This document shows positions 24,706 to 36,062 of a stretch of DNA of 64,000 nucleotides, piece after piece (the stretch's first letter is position 1; each line of letters begins with the position of its first letter). The position numbers were made by a program, and so were the translations under genes. Under the pieces are notes generated by a model. That model was not told the DNA's origin, ran no database searches, and saw nothing but the letters and a program-made list of their open reading frames with translations. Source of the stretch: Edaphochlamys debaryana (taxonomy: Eukaryota; Chlorophyta; Chlorophyceae; Chlamydomonadales). The stretch spans positions 558,001 through 622,000 of the forward strand of contig JAEHOE010000048.1 in NCBI GenBank assembly GCA_016858145.1, written 5' to 3'.

Positions 24706-25283
24706 GTATGGCCGGTGCCCCGCCAGGGAGAGCGAGCGAGGGGGGCTGAGGCGGCCAGGCGCGCCAGAGCGGGCAACTCAATCATCCCTATCCTGTCCCT
24801 CAATTCCACCCACGCCCTGCCTCATCACCCACCCATGCCCCACCCACCCACCCACCCTGCACCCCTACCCGCCCACCCCCCAGTCCGCCATCCTGGGCAT
24901 GCACGCCATCGTGGACCGGCCCGTGGCCGTCAAGGGCAAGGTGGAGATCCGCCCCATGATGAACGTGGCGCTCACGTACGACCACCGCCTCATCGACGGC
25001 CGCGAGGTGGGCCGGGGCGGCGGGGTTGGAGCGGGGCGGGGCACAAGTTGTGGAGAGCAGAGCTCCGTCTAACTCAGTGGAGGGAGTGAGCCGGAGTGGC
25101 CCGACCCGCAGCTGCTTTGCAGCCGCGCACTACTCCTCAGCCTGTGAAAACACGTGCCGCCACACCCACACACACCCTCCTGCCGCCCGTTCACCCCGTG
25201 CCTCCCCCCTGCAGGCCGTGACCTTCCTGCGCCGCATCAAGGACGTGGTGGAGGACCCCCGCCGCCTGCTGCTGGACGTGTAA
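21731..25283 (+). CDS. DLST: Dihydrolipoyllysine succinyltransferase, E2 of 2-oxoglutarate dehydrogenase, mitochondrial, 449 aa
   Basis: Fourteen exons, all GT-AG: 21731-21796, 21867-21909, 21975-22008, 22078-22259, 22368-22417, 22741-22983, 23259-23302, 23462-23594, 23832-23909, 24078-24167, 24310-24369, 24571-24705, 24884-25006, 25215-25283. The N-terminus [14 protein letters not shown] is Arg/Ala-rich, as in mitochondrial presequences. The lipoyl domain starts [15 protein letters not shown] and carries the lipoylated Lys (about K125) in QIETDKVTIDV. An Ala/Pro linker (about residues 170-200) leads into the catalytic domain: [40 protein letters not shown], and the active-site motif [10 protein letters not shown] with His420 and Asp424. 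No E3-binding domain lies between linker and core, as in other eukaryotic succinyltransferases. It transfers succinyl from E1 to CoA in the TCA cycle and forms the 24-mer core. Confidence 0.95.
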
Positions 25284-25741
25284 GGAGCGGGAGCCGCATG
25301 GTGGGGAGCGCCGGCGAGGCGTGTGAAGCGTGGCCGAGCAGGGCGGCAGCAGGGCCTCGGCCCAGAGCACGCGGAGCGGACACATGCTCTGCTCGCGTGG
25401 GCAGAACTGGAGGAGCCGCATGGGGCCGCCACGCCCAGGCAGGGCAGTTGCGGGGTGGATTGGAGCGCGGGCTTACGTGGCAGCCGCCAGCAACATTTGG
25501 GGTTTCAGCCTGGCGGGTGGACAAGCACGGTCGCACCGCGTGCGCCGCGCCCACCAGGCTCCCGCGGGTCCGTGCATGAGCATGGGTGTATGCTGGACGC
25601 AACGCAGCCTGAGGCCGGAGGAGGAGGCTGCGGACTGGAGGCTTCTGCGAGGGCGACAGAGGGGCTTTTCGTTGTGGAGGGTTTCGGTTTGGTTGGGTGC
25701 AGGAACGTGCAAGACGCACGAAACGGCCTGGGCTGGGAAAC

Positions 25742-25780
25742 CGCGGCCTCGTCTGTCCGTATTGGACGGACGAGGCCGCG
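25742..25780. repeat. Inverted repeat, 17-bp stem, 5-nt loop
   Basis: Left arm CGCGGCCTCGTCTGTCC (25742-25758), loop 25759-25763, right arm GGACGGACGAGGCCGCG (25764-25780). One mismatch, which is a G-U pair in RNA. It lies in the presumed DLST 3'UTR. Confidence 0.9.
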
Positions 25781-26187
25781 CTGGCCCGTGCTTGGCTTAC
25801 CAGTGTCGAACAGACCAGGCTTATCAAGCGCGGAGGGGGGCTTGTCTAGGCAAGGCGGGCCGGGCGGGCTTCCTGGTTTGGCAGGGGCCCGCGGAACGGC
25901 GGCGACTTGCGGCGGGTTGCTGTGCAGAGGTCTGAGGTGGTGCACCGGCGGACGTGTGCATTGCGGCGTGAGATGTTGATGTTTGGGTCGCGTTGGGGTA
26001 GCTCGTCGGTTGCAATGCTCGCAGTCTGGTGGGGTGAGTCTGCGCTATTGGCGGGGAAGTGTGCTCGAATAGTGCAGCAGGCGAAGCACACAGGGCGGCG
26101 GGGTCGAGGGCTGGAACGCTTAGAATGCAACGCTGCTGCCGCCCTCAGAGGCCAGCGCAGATGGAGCGGCGGTCGGCAGGACCGTCA

Positions 26188-26192
26188 TGTAA
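26188..26192 (+). promoter_or_regulatory. TGTAA polyadenylation signal, probable DLST 3' end
   Basis: First TGTAA on the + strand after the DLST stop at 25283, giving a 3'UTR of about 0.9 kb. Confidence 0.5.
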
Positions 26193-26246
26193 GCAGGCAA
26201 AGTCTGGGAGTCCAGCTAGGCCCAACGGCCCCGTGAAAGCAGCATA

Positions 26247-26251
26247 TTACA
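26247..26251 (-). promoter_or_regulatory. TGTAA polyadenylation signal, probable 3' end of cNMP-binding gene
   Basis: TTACA on the + strand is TGTAA on the minus strand, about 640 nt past the stop at 26889. It lies about 55 nt from the DLST signal, so the two convergent transcripts should end almost at the same point. Confidence 0.5.
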
Positions 26252-26888
26252 GTTTGTCCATTCGCAATTGATCAGCCCTAACAAGCAACGTCAGCACGCC
26301 CGGTGGCCTTGTCTGGGGTATAGGACAGCCCGGCATCTCCACGGGCCTCCTTATATATATATAGCATCCTTCGATGTGGTCTCCTAACGCGAATCTCCCA
26401 TGCTCCTACACCAGCGATCCAAGGCCCTGCTCAAGATTGCAAGCAAGGCATGCTGCGCACAATCAGTCTTGGCGCGCATTGCAGAGCGCACTTACGTCCT
26501 CCATCAAATGCGTCACGTGACTCACGTCTCAACATGTGAGCCTTGATTGGCACCATCTATCCACTGGACTCGGGCACTCAGACGCACCTTCAGCGACCGC
26601 CGCCCGGCCTCCGCTTCCTCGAGCCTCTAGCCCGGCCCCACACCCACAGTCTACAGTCGTCAAGGGTCGTCAATTGCATGCTGCATTTCCCAGCCGCTTT
26701 TGCCCGCGCGTGCACCCACCCAAACTCATGCCCCCCGCGCCTCCCTCACGACTCCGCACCGCCTGCGCGGCCCACCGTCGTCACGCCAGCACCCGGTATC
26801 CATACCTCTCCTGTCCCTGCTCTTTACCTCCTGCACCTCTCTTCCAGCGCTTCTCCTCCTCCGCCTCCTCCGCCGCCAGACCTCCGCC

Positions 26889-29800
26889 TCAGGCGCGCAG
26901 GTGTGCTGCCACCGACATGTGTGGCCCGCGCAGCGGCGAGGACCCAGCCGCGGGGTTGCCGCTGCTGGCTATCCCATCGCCTGCCCAGCTGGACCTCAAG
27001 TTCATGCGAGGAGGTAGCCCCAGGTTGCTGACGCTGGAGGGCCGGTCGGAGCTGGACCCGACTGGGCCCGCCCCGGGCCCCGACCCGCCCACGGGGCTAA
27101 ACATGGCCCCGGCGGCGCTGATGCGGGGCAGCGCGAGGCCCAGCCCAGGCCCAGGCCCAGGCCCAGCCGGCACGGGCCCGCCCAGCTGACGCATGTCGCT
27201 GATGCTGCTGCGGCGCGCGATGGGCGAGTTCATCGAGAGCGCCGCCGCCGCTGCGGCGGCGCCGTCGGCGGCGGACGCGCCGCCATACATCCCCATCGGC
27301 GCGCCGCCGGAGCTGCCCGGCAGGCCAGTGAGAGACGTCCGCATCGCTCGGGGCTTGAAGCCGCCCGCGCTGGGCAAGATGCTCGACGGCGTGGTCAGCG
27401 ACTGCAGCGGCCCCGCCGACAACAGGCTGCTCCCGGGCCCGTTGGCGGACTCGTGCGGCGAAAGGCTCAGGTTGCCGCTGCCCGACGACGGCCGAACGAG
27501 CGGCAGCGAGGGCGGCACGGCGCTGGTCATCGAGCTCGCCAGCAGGCTATCGCGCCGCTGTCGGTCGAGGACGGTGAAGGAGCCGCCGCTCGAGGCGACC
27601 GCGGCGGCCGCGTTGGTGCTTGCGTAGGAGAAGCTGCCGCCACTACTACCGGTGTTGACGACCATGCTGGAGAGGACGCTGGCGCCGGTGGCGAAGCCAC
27701 CGGGGGGGCCGGTGAAGGAGCCGCTGGTGAAGGAGCCGCCCGTGGGGGAGCCCAGGCCGCCGCTGCCCGTGAGGCCGTTCCTGTGGCCGCCGGTCTTGGT
27801 GGGGGACACGTTCTTGCCCTGCACCGTGGTGGGCACCCCGGCGTACACGGAGGAGCCGCGCCGCATGACGGGCTGCGGGGACAGGCGCACAGGGCCAAGG
27901 CGCGGCACGGCAAAGAAGCGGCAGGAGGGAAGGGGATCAAGGTCACATACATGCGAAAGGACAGAAAGGGGTGGCAGGGCAGGGGCGCCATGGCCCCCAT
28001 GTGGTGGGTGAGAGCTTCCCCACGAGCGTCCGACGCCCTGACCCCACTCTGGGCCCTCGCTCTCGTGTTATACGGCCGGCCTCACACCAAAACCCCGCCA
28101 AAGTCTCCGCCATGCACCCACCTTGAACCCCAGCTGCTCGAGGAGCTCCATGGGACGGGCGGCGGCCGGCGGGCGGGGCGCGTGGCGGGCCCCCGCGGCG
28201 CCGTCGCCCCCGGCGGTGGGGGAGCTGAGCGAGGGGAACTGCGTGTGCGTGGCGGAGGCCGGCGTGGTCATGACGCCTGCGGGAAGTAAATAGTAAGAGT
28301 GGACGGGTCACGAGCTCAAGGTGGAGGATTTCTGGCTTCCCATCTCGACGTGGCACTGCCTGGCTGTTCACAGCCGGACAGGTGCGGCTGCCGCTACACG
28401 CAGCCGCCTTCGTCCATTCAGGTCAAGACAAGCAAGGGCACGGTCCATCTGTCAGTCATTCAGGCGGACACCCATCCATTTCGATGACGACAGGCAAGGG
28501 CAGGCGGCGAGCCGCCAGTCCAGCCCGTCCGTCCGTCCGCCAGGCGCATGACCACGGCCGCGCACCTGTGGACACTCCGTCGCCGTTGCGGAAGGCGGGG
28601 GAGTTGGGCGCTGACACCGCCAGGCCGCCCGCGGGCCGGCTGGCCATGGAGCTCTGCAGCTGCGAGCGCCGCGCCACCACCGCCTCGCGCCTCAGGGCCG
28701 CGAAGGCCGGGAGGGCGGAGCGGAGCGAGGCGTGCTTGGCCAGCAGGGACCTGGGGTGGGGTGGGGGGGAGAGCAAGGGGAGGGGAGGGAAGGGGTTGCG
28801 GGGAGAGCGGAGAGGGCAGGGAGGGTGGGTGGGTGCCTTGGGGTGTGCTTTGCGCGCGGGGCGGGGTTGAGGGTTCAGGCGGGAGAGGAGGCGCGGGGGT
28901 ACGGGTGTGTGGGTTGCCGTCCTTGCCGCTGCGCTCACCTCTGCAGCGCCAGCAGCTTGGTGGGCCGCGCAGCCACGGCGCTGGCCAGGAAGGCGGAGGC
29001 GGGGAAGGTGAGCTCGGCGCCCTCCGCAGCGGCCTGCAGGGGGGGCATGTGGGCACCCGAGCGCACCGTAAGCCACCATTAAACTTAACCCAGGCACACT
29101 CCGAGCTTGCCGGTACGATTTTTCCCGCTGATCCTTGACCCCACCTGCGAAGCGCCCTCCGAACACCGCCTGCCCTTGCCCCTGCCCTGCCCACCCTCTC
29201 TTGGGCCGATGACGTCTTTGCCACGTCCTCCGGAAAGCCCAGCACGCTCTCCCCGAACGAGCCGCCCGGTCCCAGTAGCATCAGCGCCGGGAGACTGGCC
29301 ATGGCACGGCGCGCGCGGATGCTTCCCATGGAGCCCAGGCCCCCGCCCGGGCCCCGGGCCGTGGGCTGCGGGCTGCCGTCGGCGCCGGACCCCGGGAGGA
29401 TGGGAGCGGTGGCGGCGGTGAAGCTGGAGGCGGATGCGGGGGCCTTGGGGCCCGCGGCAAGAACCCCCGGGCTGGCGTCGCTGCCGCCGGATGCGGTGGC
29501 TGGCAGGCACGCGGCTTCTGGGTCGTCGAGCAGCCGGACCTCGCCCTCCTGTGGGTTGGGAAGGAGAGGGGGAGCGGGTGAGGGCAGCGGTGGGTGAGTG
29601 ACGGGGGCGGGGGTGATCAGGTGCGGCGCGGGCCGTCGCCACGTGCCTGTGACTAGATCAGGCTGGGAGGTCAGCCCCATCCCCACTTGACACTGAGGAA
29701 CCCACCAGTACGACGTACAGCAGCTCCACGGACTGCCCCTGCCGTACTACGATCTGGTTGGTGTCATACGACACAACCTGGGAGGGGACACGGGGTATGA

Positions 29801-32800
29801 GGATGAGTATGCAGTCCGGAGGGGCTACAAGGCTTCAAGCACCAAGCTAGCAGGGCCGCACTCGGCACCCATCCTCCCCGTCCCCCTCCCCGGCCCCACC
29901 GCCGCCCCCAGCGCCAGCGCCGCCCGGTGCTCCTCGCTGAGCGCCCGCAGGGGCTCCAGCGCCTCGAGCACAGCCAGCCGCCCGGACACCAGGTCGTCGC
30001 GGGCGGCGTCGTGGCCGCGGCGGAGCGCTGAGGCCATCACGATCAGCACGTCCGCGCCGTTGGGGCCTGCGTGTGGAGTGGAGAGCGAGGCACCCCCGGC
30101 AGCACGGTGAACGAGGCAAGGAGCAAGGAGGAAGCCAGGGCATAGCAACCCAAGCTGCAGCCTCAGCCGCGAGCCTGAGAGCCAAGAGAGGACGCGAAGC
30201 TCTTCTCCGCAAGCATTGAGGCTCTCTCCAGATCTCCAGGCAAGGCCCCACGCACCTGCAATGGCAGACGCCGTCCTCCGGGGCCGCACCGTGGCTCGGC
30301 GGTCCAGCGCCGCCGGCGGCACCTCGCCCGCCACCGCGCCCGCCTCGACCAGGGCCTGGCAAGGGCCGTACAGCTGCTCCAGGTGCTCGTCATCCGCGTC
30401 CTCCACCTCCTCATCCGGCGGCGGCCCATCCCCGCCCGCTCCCCCGGCCGTGCCAGCTCCGGCCACCTTGCTGGACTTGCCGGCGCTCTCCTCACGCGTG
30501 ATGCCTGCCGCCGTGTCCAGGCCTCCGTCCAGAAGGTCTCCCTCCTCCCCCACGCCCTCGCCGTCCGCCAGTACCAGGGCCATGTCCCCCGGGGGGGCGT
30601 CTGGCTGGCCGGGCTGCGGGGCGTCGGGCGCCTTGTCGCTGCGGCCCGGGCTGGCCCCGGTGGAGCCGGCGGCGGCTGCAGCCTCGCGGGCGGCGCTGCG
30701 GGGAGGCAAGCCGAGGTATGGGGAGTGAGGCGAAGGCGTACGGGAAGGGGGATACATAGTGCAGGAGGTGAAAGGCTTGTGTGGCTACACGTCAGGGCCG
30801 GGTTGAGCCGAAGCGAGGCTTCGTGCGCCTGGCCTCACCTGTCCTTGGCAACGCCCATTACTCGCTCAACGGCATCAATGTACCTGAGGAGGAGGAGGAG
30901 GAGGAGGGGAGAGGAGTTAAGGACAGGGGCCTGAGGGACCGCCATCAACTTCCAGCCGCATCCCCACCCCCCGCCAGCTGCCCTCTACCCAACCCAACGT
31001 CAACCCGCCATCCTCGTCCTTTCCAACCCACCCGCCCCTCCTTCTGCCCCCCTCCCCTTCCACCACCCACTTAATCGGCTTCCGGACCAGGCGGTGGCGT
31101 CTGTCCAGGTACGTTAGACGGACCCAGGGGTCGGCCTCCTCGTCGTCGTCCTCGATCACGCCCAGGTGCGCATGTGGGTCATGTGGGTCGGCGTGCATGC
31201 CCGTCTCCGACCCCAGCCGCCCGTGCCCGTGCGCGCCGGCACTCGAGGCCGCCGACTCCGTGGCGCCGCCCCAGCGCAGGTGGTGGCCGTCGCCCGGGTG
31301 GCCGTCGCTGGGGGGTAATGGTGAGCATGGGGCGGGAGGAGGAAGGGGTCAGACGGTGGGGTGGTGGGTGGTGGTTGAGGAAGAGATGGGTAGTGGGCGC
31401 AAGCGAGAGAGAGAGCGGAAGGCGGTGACGGGGTTGGTCTAGCCCCGCCGAGAGCTGTCCGGTGTCCGCTTCCGAAAGCTGTCACGTGTCGGGTGTCCGG
31501 CCGGCACCCACCCCACCCCACCCCACCTGGTGGCTGAGCCCGTGTCGCTGGGGTAGGCCCGGCGCCCGTCCGCCAGGCCGCGCATGTAGTTGGAGCGCGC
31601 AGCCGCCCCCAGCAGGTGGCCCACGTCTGGGGGGGGGGGGGTCAAGCACAGGGCTCAGGGTCCACCGTGGCGTGCGTGAGGGGCCACCCACCCAGGCCGG
31701 CATCCCTCTCTCAGCCCGCCTCCTCCTCCTCCTCCTCATCATCATCATCATGCCTCCTGCCACGTTGGGCAGCCCCATCCCTCGAGCGGTATCCAAGTAC
31801 CATTCAAACCTGGACCCACCCGTGACGCCCGCCTCCTCCCGCTTCTTCTGTTCGTACTCCAGCATCGTCGCATCCAGCGTGCTGGGGTCGGGCGGGGGCT
31901 CGGGCGGCGCGGGGGGCGTGTGTGTGGCCACAAAGGCAGCCCGCTTCCAGGCGTTGGCGGCCTTGGCGGCGGGGGCAGGCGCCGCCGCCACCTTGGCCGC
32001 CGCCGCCGCCGCTGCGGGGTTGGCCTTGGCGGCGGCGGCCTTGGCGGCGGCGTTGGAGCCGGGGTCGGGGCCCACGGAGGTGGTGGGCAGCGCGCCGCCG
32101 CGTTTCTGTGTGAGGCAAGGAACGGTAGTGGCGAGGGCTTAGCGTGCCGTCGTGCGGCTACATGGGGACGCCATGGTATGCGGTCCCGACTTCGCGAGAT
32201 GCCGCCCTGTAGCGCCCGCATGCTGAGGCTGAGTGGCTACGCTGAGACCCCCCCTCGACGCGTCCCCCTCCCGCTGCCTCCCGCTACCCCCCCTGGGTAC
32301 CGGGCCTCACCCGCGTCAGGAATTCGAGCATCCAGCGCTTGAACTCCTCCTCCACCGCCTTGGCGCGCACGGGCTTGGGGTTGCGCTCGCGCGGCGGCGA
32401 GCGGATGCCCTCCCGCTGCAGCGCCAGCGACTTCTGGATCTCCTCGCGCGCTGCACGCAAGAGCACGGCACACATCACTTCAAACGCCCGTCACAAAGCC
32501 CTTCCCAAGCACCGCCCCACCCCAGTCCACCCCACCCCACTCCACTCCGCCCCGCCCCACCCCACCCCGCCCCACCCCGCCGCTCGTCCTCGATCTTCTG
32601 CTTGACCGTCTTCTCCACGGGCACCGCCGAGCGCCGCACGGCGCTGCGCGAGCGGCTGAGCGCGTGGGCGCTCTTGAGCGCGGAGCGCAGCGCGGCGCGG
32701 TTCTGCTGGCCCTGGCGCTTGGGGCGCATGTGCTCCTGCGAGGGGTGCGTGCAGGGTCGGTCAGCGGAAGCAGGGCGCGGGGGCATGCGCGAGGGAACGT

Positions 32801-34955
32801 GAGAGGCTGAGAGTGCTGCGTGTCTGGGCAGCAGCCGCGGGGGCTGGAAGGGCCTGTGCCCACGGTAGATGGCGGGGCCAGGGCAAGCAGGGTGGGTTTC
32901 CTCCCACCTGCACGTTGCCAGACAGGACCAGGAACTGGCTCTCGGCCCGCGTGAACTCCTCATACAGGATGGTGCCGGGGGGCAGGTGCCGCAGCGCCGC
33001 CGCCTCCGATATAGACTTGAGCACCGGCGGCGACACGGCGGACATGCCCTGCAGGGGGGACATGGGCGCAGGCAGGTGTGTCGATAGACGGGGTGGCTGT
33101 AAGGGACGCCAGGTAGGGCAAGCGTCCTGCAGCGCCGTCTCCCTCCTTCCCTCGCTCTGCTTTCCCACGCCCCTGCAGATGAGGACTCGGGCCATTCTTC
33201 CTCCGTCTGCCAGACCTGTGCGCCGCCCCTCCTGTACGCAGCACCCTTCGTCACCTCCCTGCTCGTCAACCGCTCCTTTCTAACCTCCACCTCCAAGACC
33301 CTCCCGACTGCCCCCCTCCCCCCACCGGCAGCTGCTTGAGCACCGCCGCCAGGTCCTCCGCCTGCTCGGGCGAGCGGCCCGCGGGCTCCGTGCGGGCCAG
33401 GGCGCGGGCCATGCAGCTCAGCAGCGCCAGACGCCCCTCAGCGGCCTCGGGCTGCGGGGGGCAGTGTTCAAGGTGGTGGTTGTGGTGGTGGTGAGGAGGA
33501 GGTGATGGTGGTGGTGGTGGTGGTGGTGACGGACTAGAGGGAACATGGTGAACGCGAGACACGAGGCAGTGCGCGTACTTAGCATGCCCTGATGCGAGGC
33601 AAGGGGCTCCCGCTGCCCTGCTCCCTCTGGGCCCGGCACCCATGAGCCCACCTGGGTAGGCGCGCGGGCGCACAGGTTGTTCCAGGCGGCGCGCGTGACC
33701 ACTGCTAGGCTGGCGCCGCCCCCCTCCGCCGCCGGGTCCTCGGGGGCTCCCGGCTCGGGCGCTGGCACCGTCACAGCCAGGTCCGAGCGCCGGCCGGAAA
33801 CCACCAGCGCACCTTCACATAGCGTCTGCGGCGGGGGGCGGGGTGTTTCTATTTGAGCGGGAGGGGGGACGTAGGCAAAGGAGAGCGATTGGCGGCCTTC
33901 CCTCCCCGCACCCCTGCTCGAGGGCCACCGGTCCAGACTGAGGGCGCCTTGGGCCCCGCTGCCCCGTGCCCCGAACCCACCTGCCCCTGTGTGACCAGCG
34001 CGGGCGGCCCCGGCGAGAAGCCCTCCCGCCGCGAGTGCCGCACCACAGACAGCCGCCCGCCCAGGACCAGGTACCTGCGGAGGAGCAGGCACAGCGGGGC
34101 CGGCTCGGAATGATGTGGCCACGCGCCCCAGCTGTGTGGCGCCGAACCCATCCTCCCCCATCCACGCGGCGGAGCCTTCGCCCCCAGAACTGGTGGAGAG
34201 GCCCGTGTGATGTTGCCCATTCATGACACCCCCCCAAGGGACACCCTCTCTGGGGTAACCCCATCCCCATCACGGGCACCCACAGGCGGTCAGTCAGCTC
34301 CTCCGCATGGAGCAGCACCTCCCCGGGCCGACAGCGCTGGAGGGCTGCGGTTGGGAGAAGGGGAGCCGAGGGAGGTGGGAACAGGGGTTTCTTGTTGGCA
34401 CGCAGGCAAGGCGCGTTCAGCTACACATGCTCTCTGGGGGTAGGAGCCTGAGCCGGGGCGGGGAGCAAGTTCGGCAATGAGCGAGGCTTGGAAGGCTGGG
34501 GCGGCGTCGCGAGGGGCAGTGGAGCTCTGGCTCGCCAGCAGGGTCACCCTGCCTCAAGCCTATGCGGCGCGTTCCAGGCCTTCGGCGTCACTCACTGATG
34601 CATGGCGACAGGGCCTGCAGGCTGGAGCAGCTGGCACCCTCGAAGTAGGGCTGCGGGGTTGCAGGGCGGGTGCAGACAGGTCGGGCTCAACGCTTCCAGA
34701 GCAAACATAGGGAGATGGAACAGGCCCCACGAGCGTGGGCGTAGCTGATCGGATGAGCATGCACACGTTACATGTGAACGCTCAGCGCGCGGTTTCCCGC
34801 AGTTCTGCCCCTTGAGCACGGGTGGGTGTTGCACCCAAGCCCACGCCACACACAACCTCCCGTGGAAGGCCGCCGTGTCCAAGCCGCTGAGGCCCACCTC
34901 CGAGGACAAGAAAGCTACAAGGCGCTCAACATCTTCGTGCGTTCGTTGTGCGGGC
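26889..34955 (-). CDS. Large protein with multiple cyclic-nucleotide-binding (CNB) segments; 5' end unresolved
   Basis: Twenty-one exons join in phase: 34955-34850, 34650-34596, 34344-34284, 34074-33981, 33825-33652, 33451-33326, 33048-32908, 32735-32576, 32450-32311, 32105-31820, 31626-31527, 31307-31071, 30883-30839, 30695-30256, 30066-29900, 29777-29706, 29548-29225, 29033-28939, 28750-28566, 28276-28122, 27872-26889; about 1380 residues. CNB unit 1 spans exons 2-5: CRPGEVLLHAEELTDRLYLV, GGRLSVVR, then GALVVSGRRSDLAVTV. A second unit shows only its first half (LPPGTILYEEFTRAESQFLV, exon 7). Unit 3 spans exons 15-18: NQIVVRQGQSVELLYVVL, EGEVRLL, and PGGSFGESVLGF, a PBC-like loop with Gly-Glu. 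Between units 2 and 3 lies a long basic, then acidic, low-complexity region; the last 330 residues are Ser/Gly/Pro-rich. No kinase or channel domain is seen, recalling CNBD2-like proteins. Initiator ATG not found. Confidence 0.75.
31721..31752. repeat. TCC/TCA trinucleotide microsatellite
   Basis: CTCCTCCTCCTCCTCC followed by CATCATCATCAT, inside the intron between the exons at 31820 and 31626. Confidence 0.85.
33471..33533. repeat. GGT-rich microsatellite in an intron of the cNMP-binding gene
   Basis: Imperfect then perfect GGT/GTG triplets in the intron between exons at 33652 and 33451. In the gene's own sense it is CCA/ACC-rich. Confidence 0.85.
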
Positions 34956-36062
34956 CTGCGAGGTTGTTCACAGGCGCAGGGGTGACAACGAGGGGAAGGG
35001 ACATGTAGGCACCGACACGCTGAAGTCGGAAGTGTACCAAGTCGAAGCCCTCATGTGACACGGCAAAGAGACAGTGCGACTGAGAGGTAAGCGGGCATTG
35101 TTGGAGTGGAAGCGACGCCGTGTGAGCATGCCATCCTGACTCTGAATGTGCTTGAGACCGAGGACACGGCGATGCGTGAGAGGAAATCACCACAGAACGT
35201 CCGTACTTTTTGGCCAGTAACGCGCAGCCTGCCGCGTAGCTCCTCCCAGGCGACATGTCCCCCGAACGGCCAGGGTTGGGCGCCGGTCCTCCTGGCCTCC
35301 TTCAGACGACTGCCTTAACCCAGCCGTAAGCGTGAGGGCATGATCAGCTGAACAACCGGTTGTCGCCCAGACGTAGTGCAGCAGAGGGGCCGATGATGGG
35401 TGCTCTCAACGATTGGAGCAATTCACAGTTTAGGGAGTACTGTCTCAGTATGCATATATAGGCAAAGAAACAGATGTGGAGCGGGCGACGAAGTCCGGTT
35501 GCGCATCATGAAACCGGACGACTGCGCTTGTGTCGCCCCCGTTGCCCCGGGACCAAGGGGAAATGCTCTCGGGCAATTGCTGATGCCAAGTTGGCAGCAC
35601 CAGGCCCATACACACACCCCGATAGACACACGCCTTCCTCCCCGAGCCCCTTCAGTGCTCTGCCCATGTTCCGCACGTCGCCGCGAAAGAGAGTATAAAG
35701 ATAAGGGTAGAGGATCAGCTCCGTTCAGGACGGTCGGGGCTCGGGCAGGTGAGGCAGTCGAGTCCTGGGGACCTCGGGGTCGAGGGGTTTTGGCACGGAG
35801 GGGCACGCCAAGCGTAGCATATCGAACGTTCGGACAGCTTGTCGGCCGCGATCGCTCGCACAGCTGACCACGGCAGCATCGCCAAGTCATACTCCAACAC
35901 CCGACTGCGTTAGCAACAGCTGAACCCGAACGTCTCAAAAGTTCACGGCTGTCGCTTGACGAGAACGCGGTCTTCACCCCCGATTAACACCAGAACTTTC
36001 TATTGTTACAGCTTGCACGATGGATTAGGGCCCCTGCGACGACGGGCGGGCTTCGGACCAGA
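34956..36062. other. Divergent upstream region between cNMP-binding gene (-) and helicase (+)
   Basis: No full gene. On the minus strand, about 35318-35207 reads a coding-like segment (GHVAWEELRGRLRVTGQK) that may be an upstream exon of the cNMP gene, but its phase does not join to the exon at 34955. TATATA-like words occur near 35453-35460 and GTATAAAG near 35692-35699; either could serve as a core promoter, untested. Confidence 0.35.

Larger units (their letters stand above)
25284..26888. other. Convergent 3' region of DLST (+) and the cNMP-binding gene (-)
   Basis: Contains two long 3'UTRs. Open frames near 25330-25935 lack resemblance to any family and follow the DLST stop, so they are taken as UTR. 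It also holds a near-perfect hairpin (25742-25780), two facing TGTAA signals, and an AT-rich TATATATATATA run near 26352-26363. Confidence 0.5.

Noticed and set aside
25330..25935. 201-residue plus-strand open frame after DLST
   Set aside because: No similarity and no splice logic; lies before the first TGTAA of DLST, so it is taken as 3'UTR.
35423..35977. 184-residue minus-strand frame upstream of the helicase
   Set aside because: No recognisable domain; lies in the presumed shared promoter.
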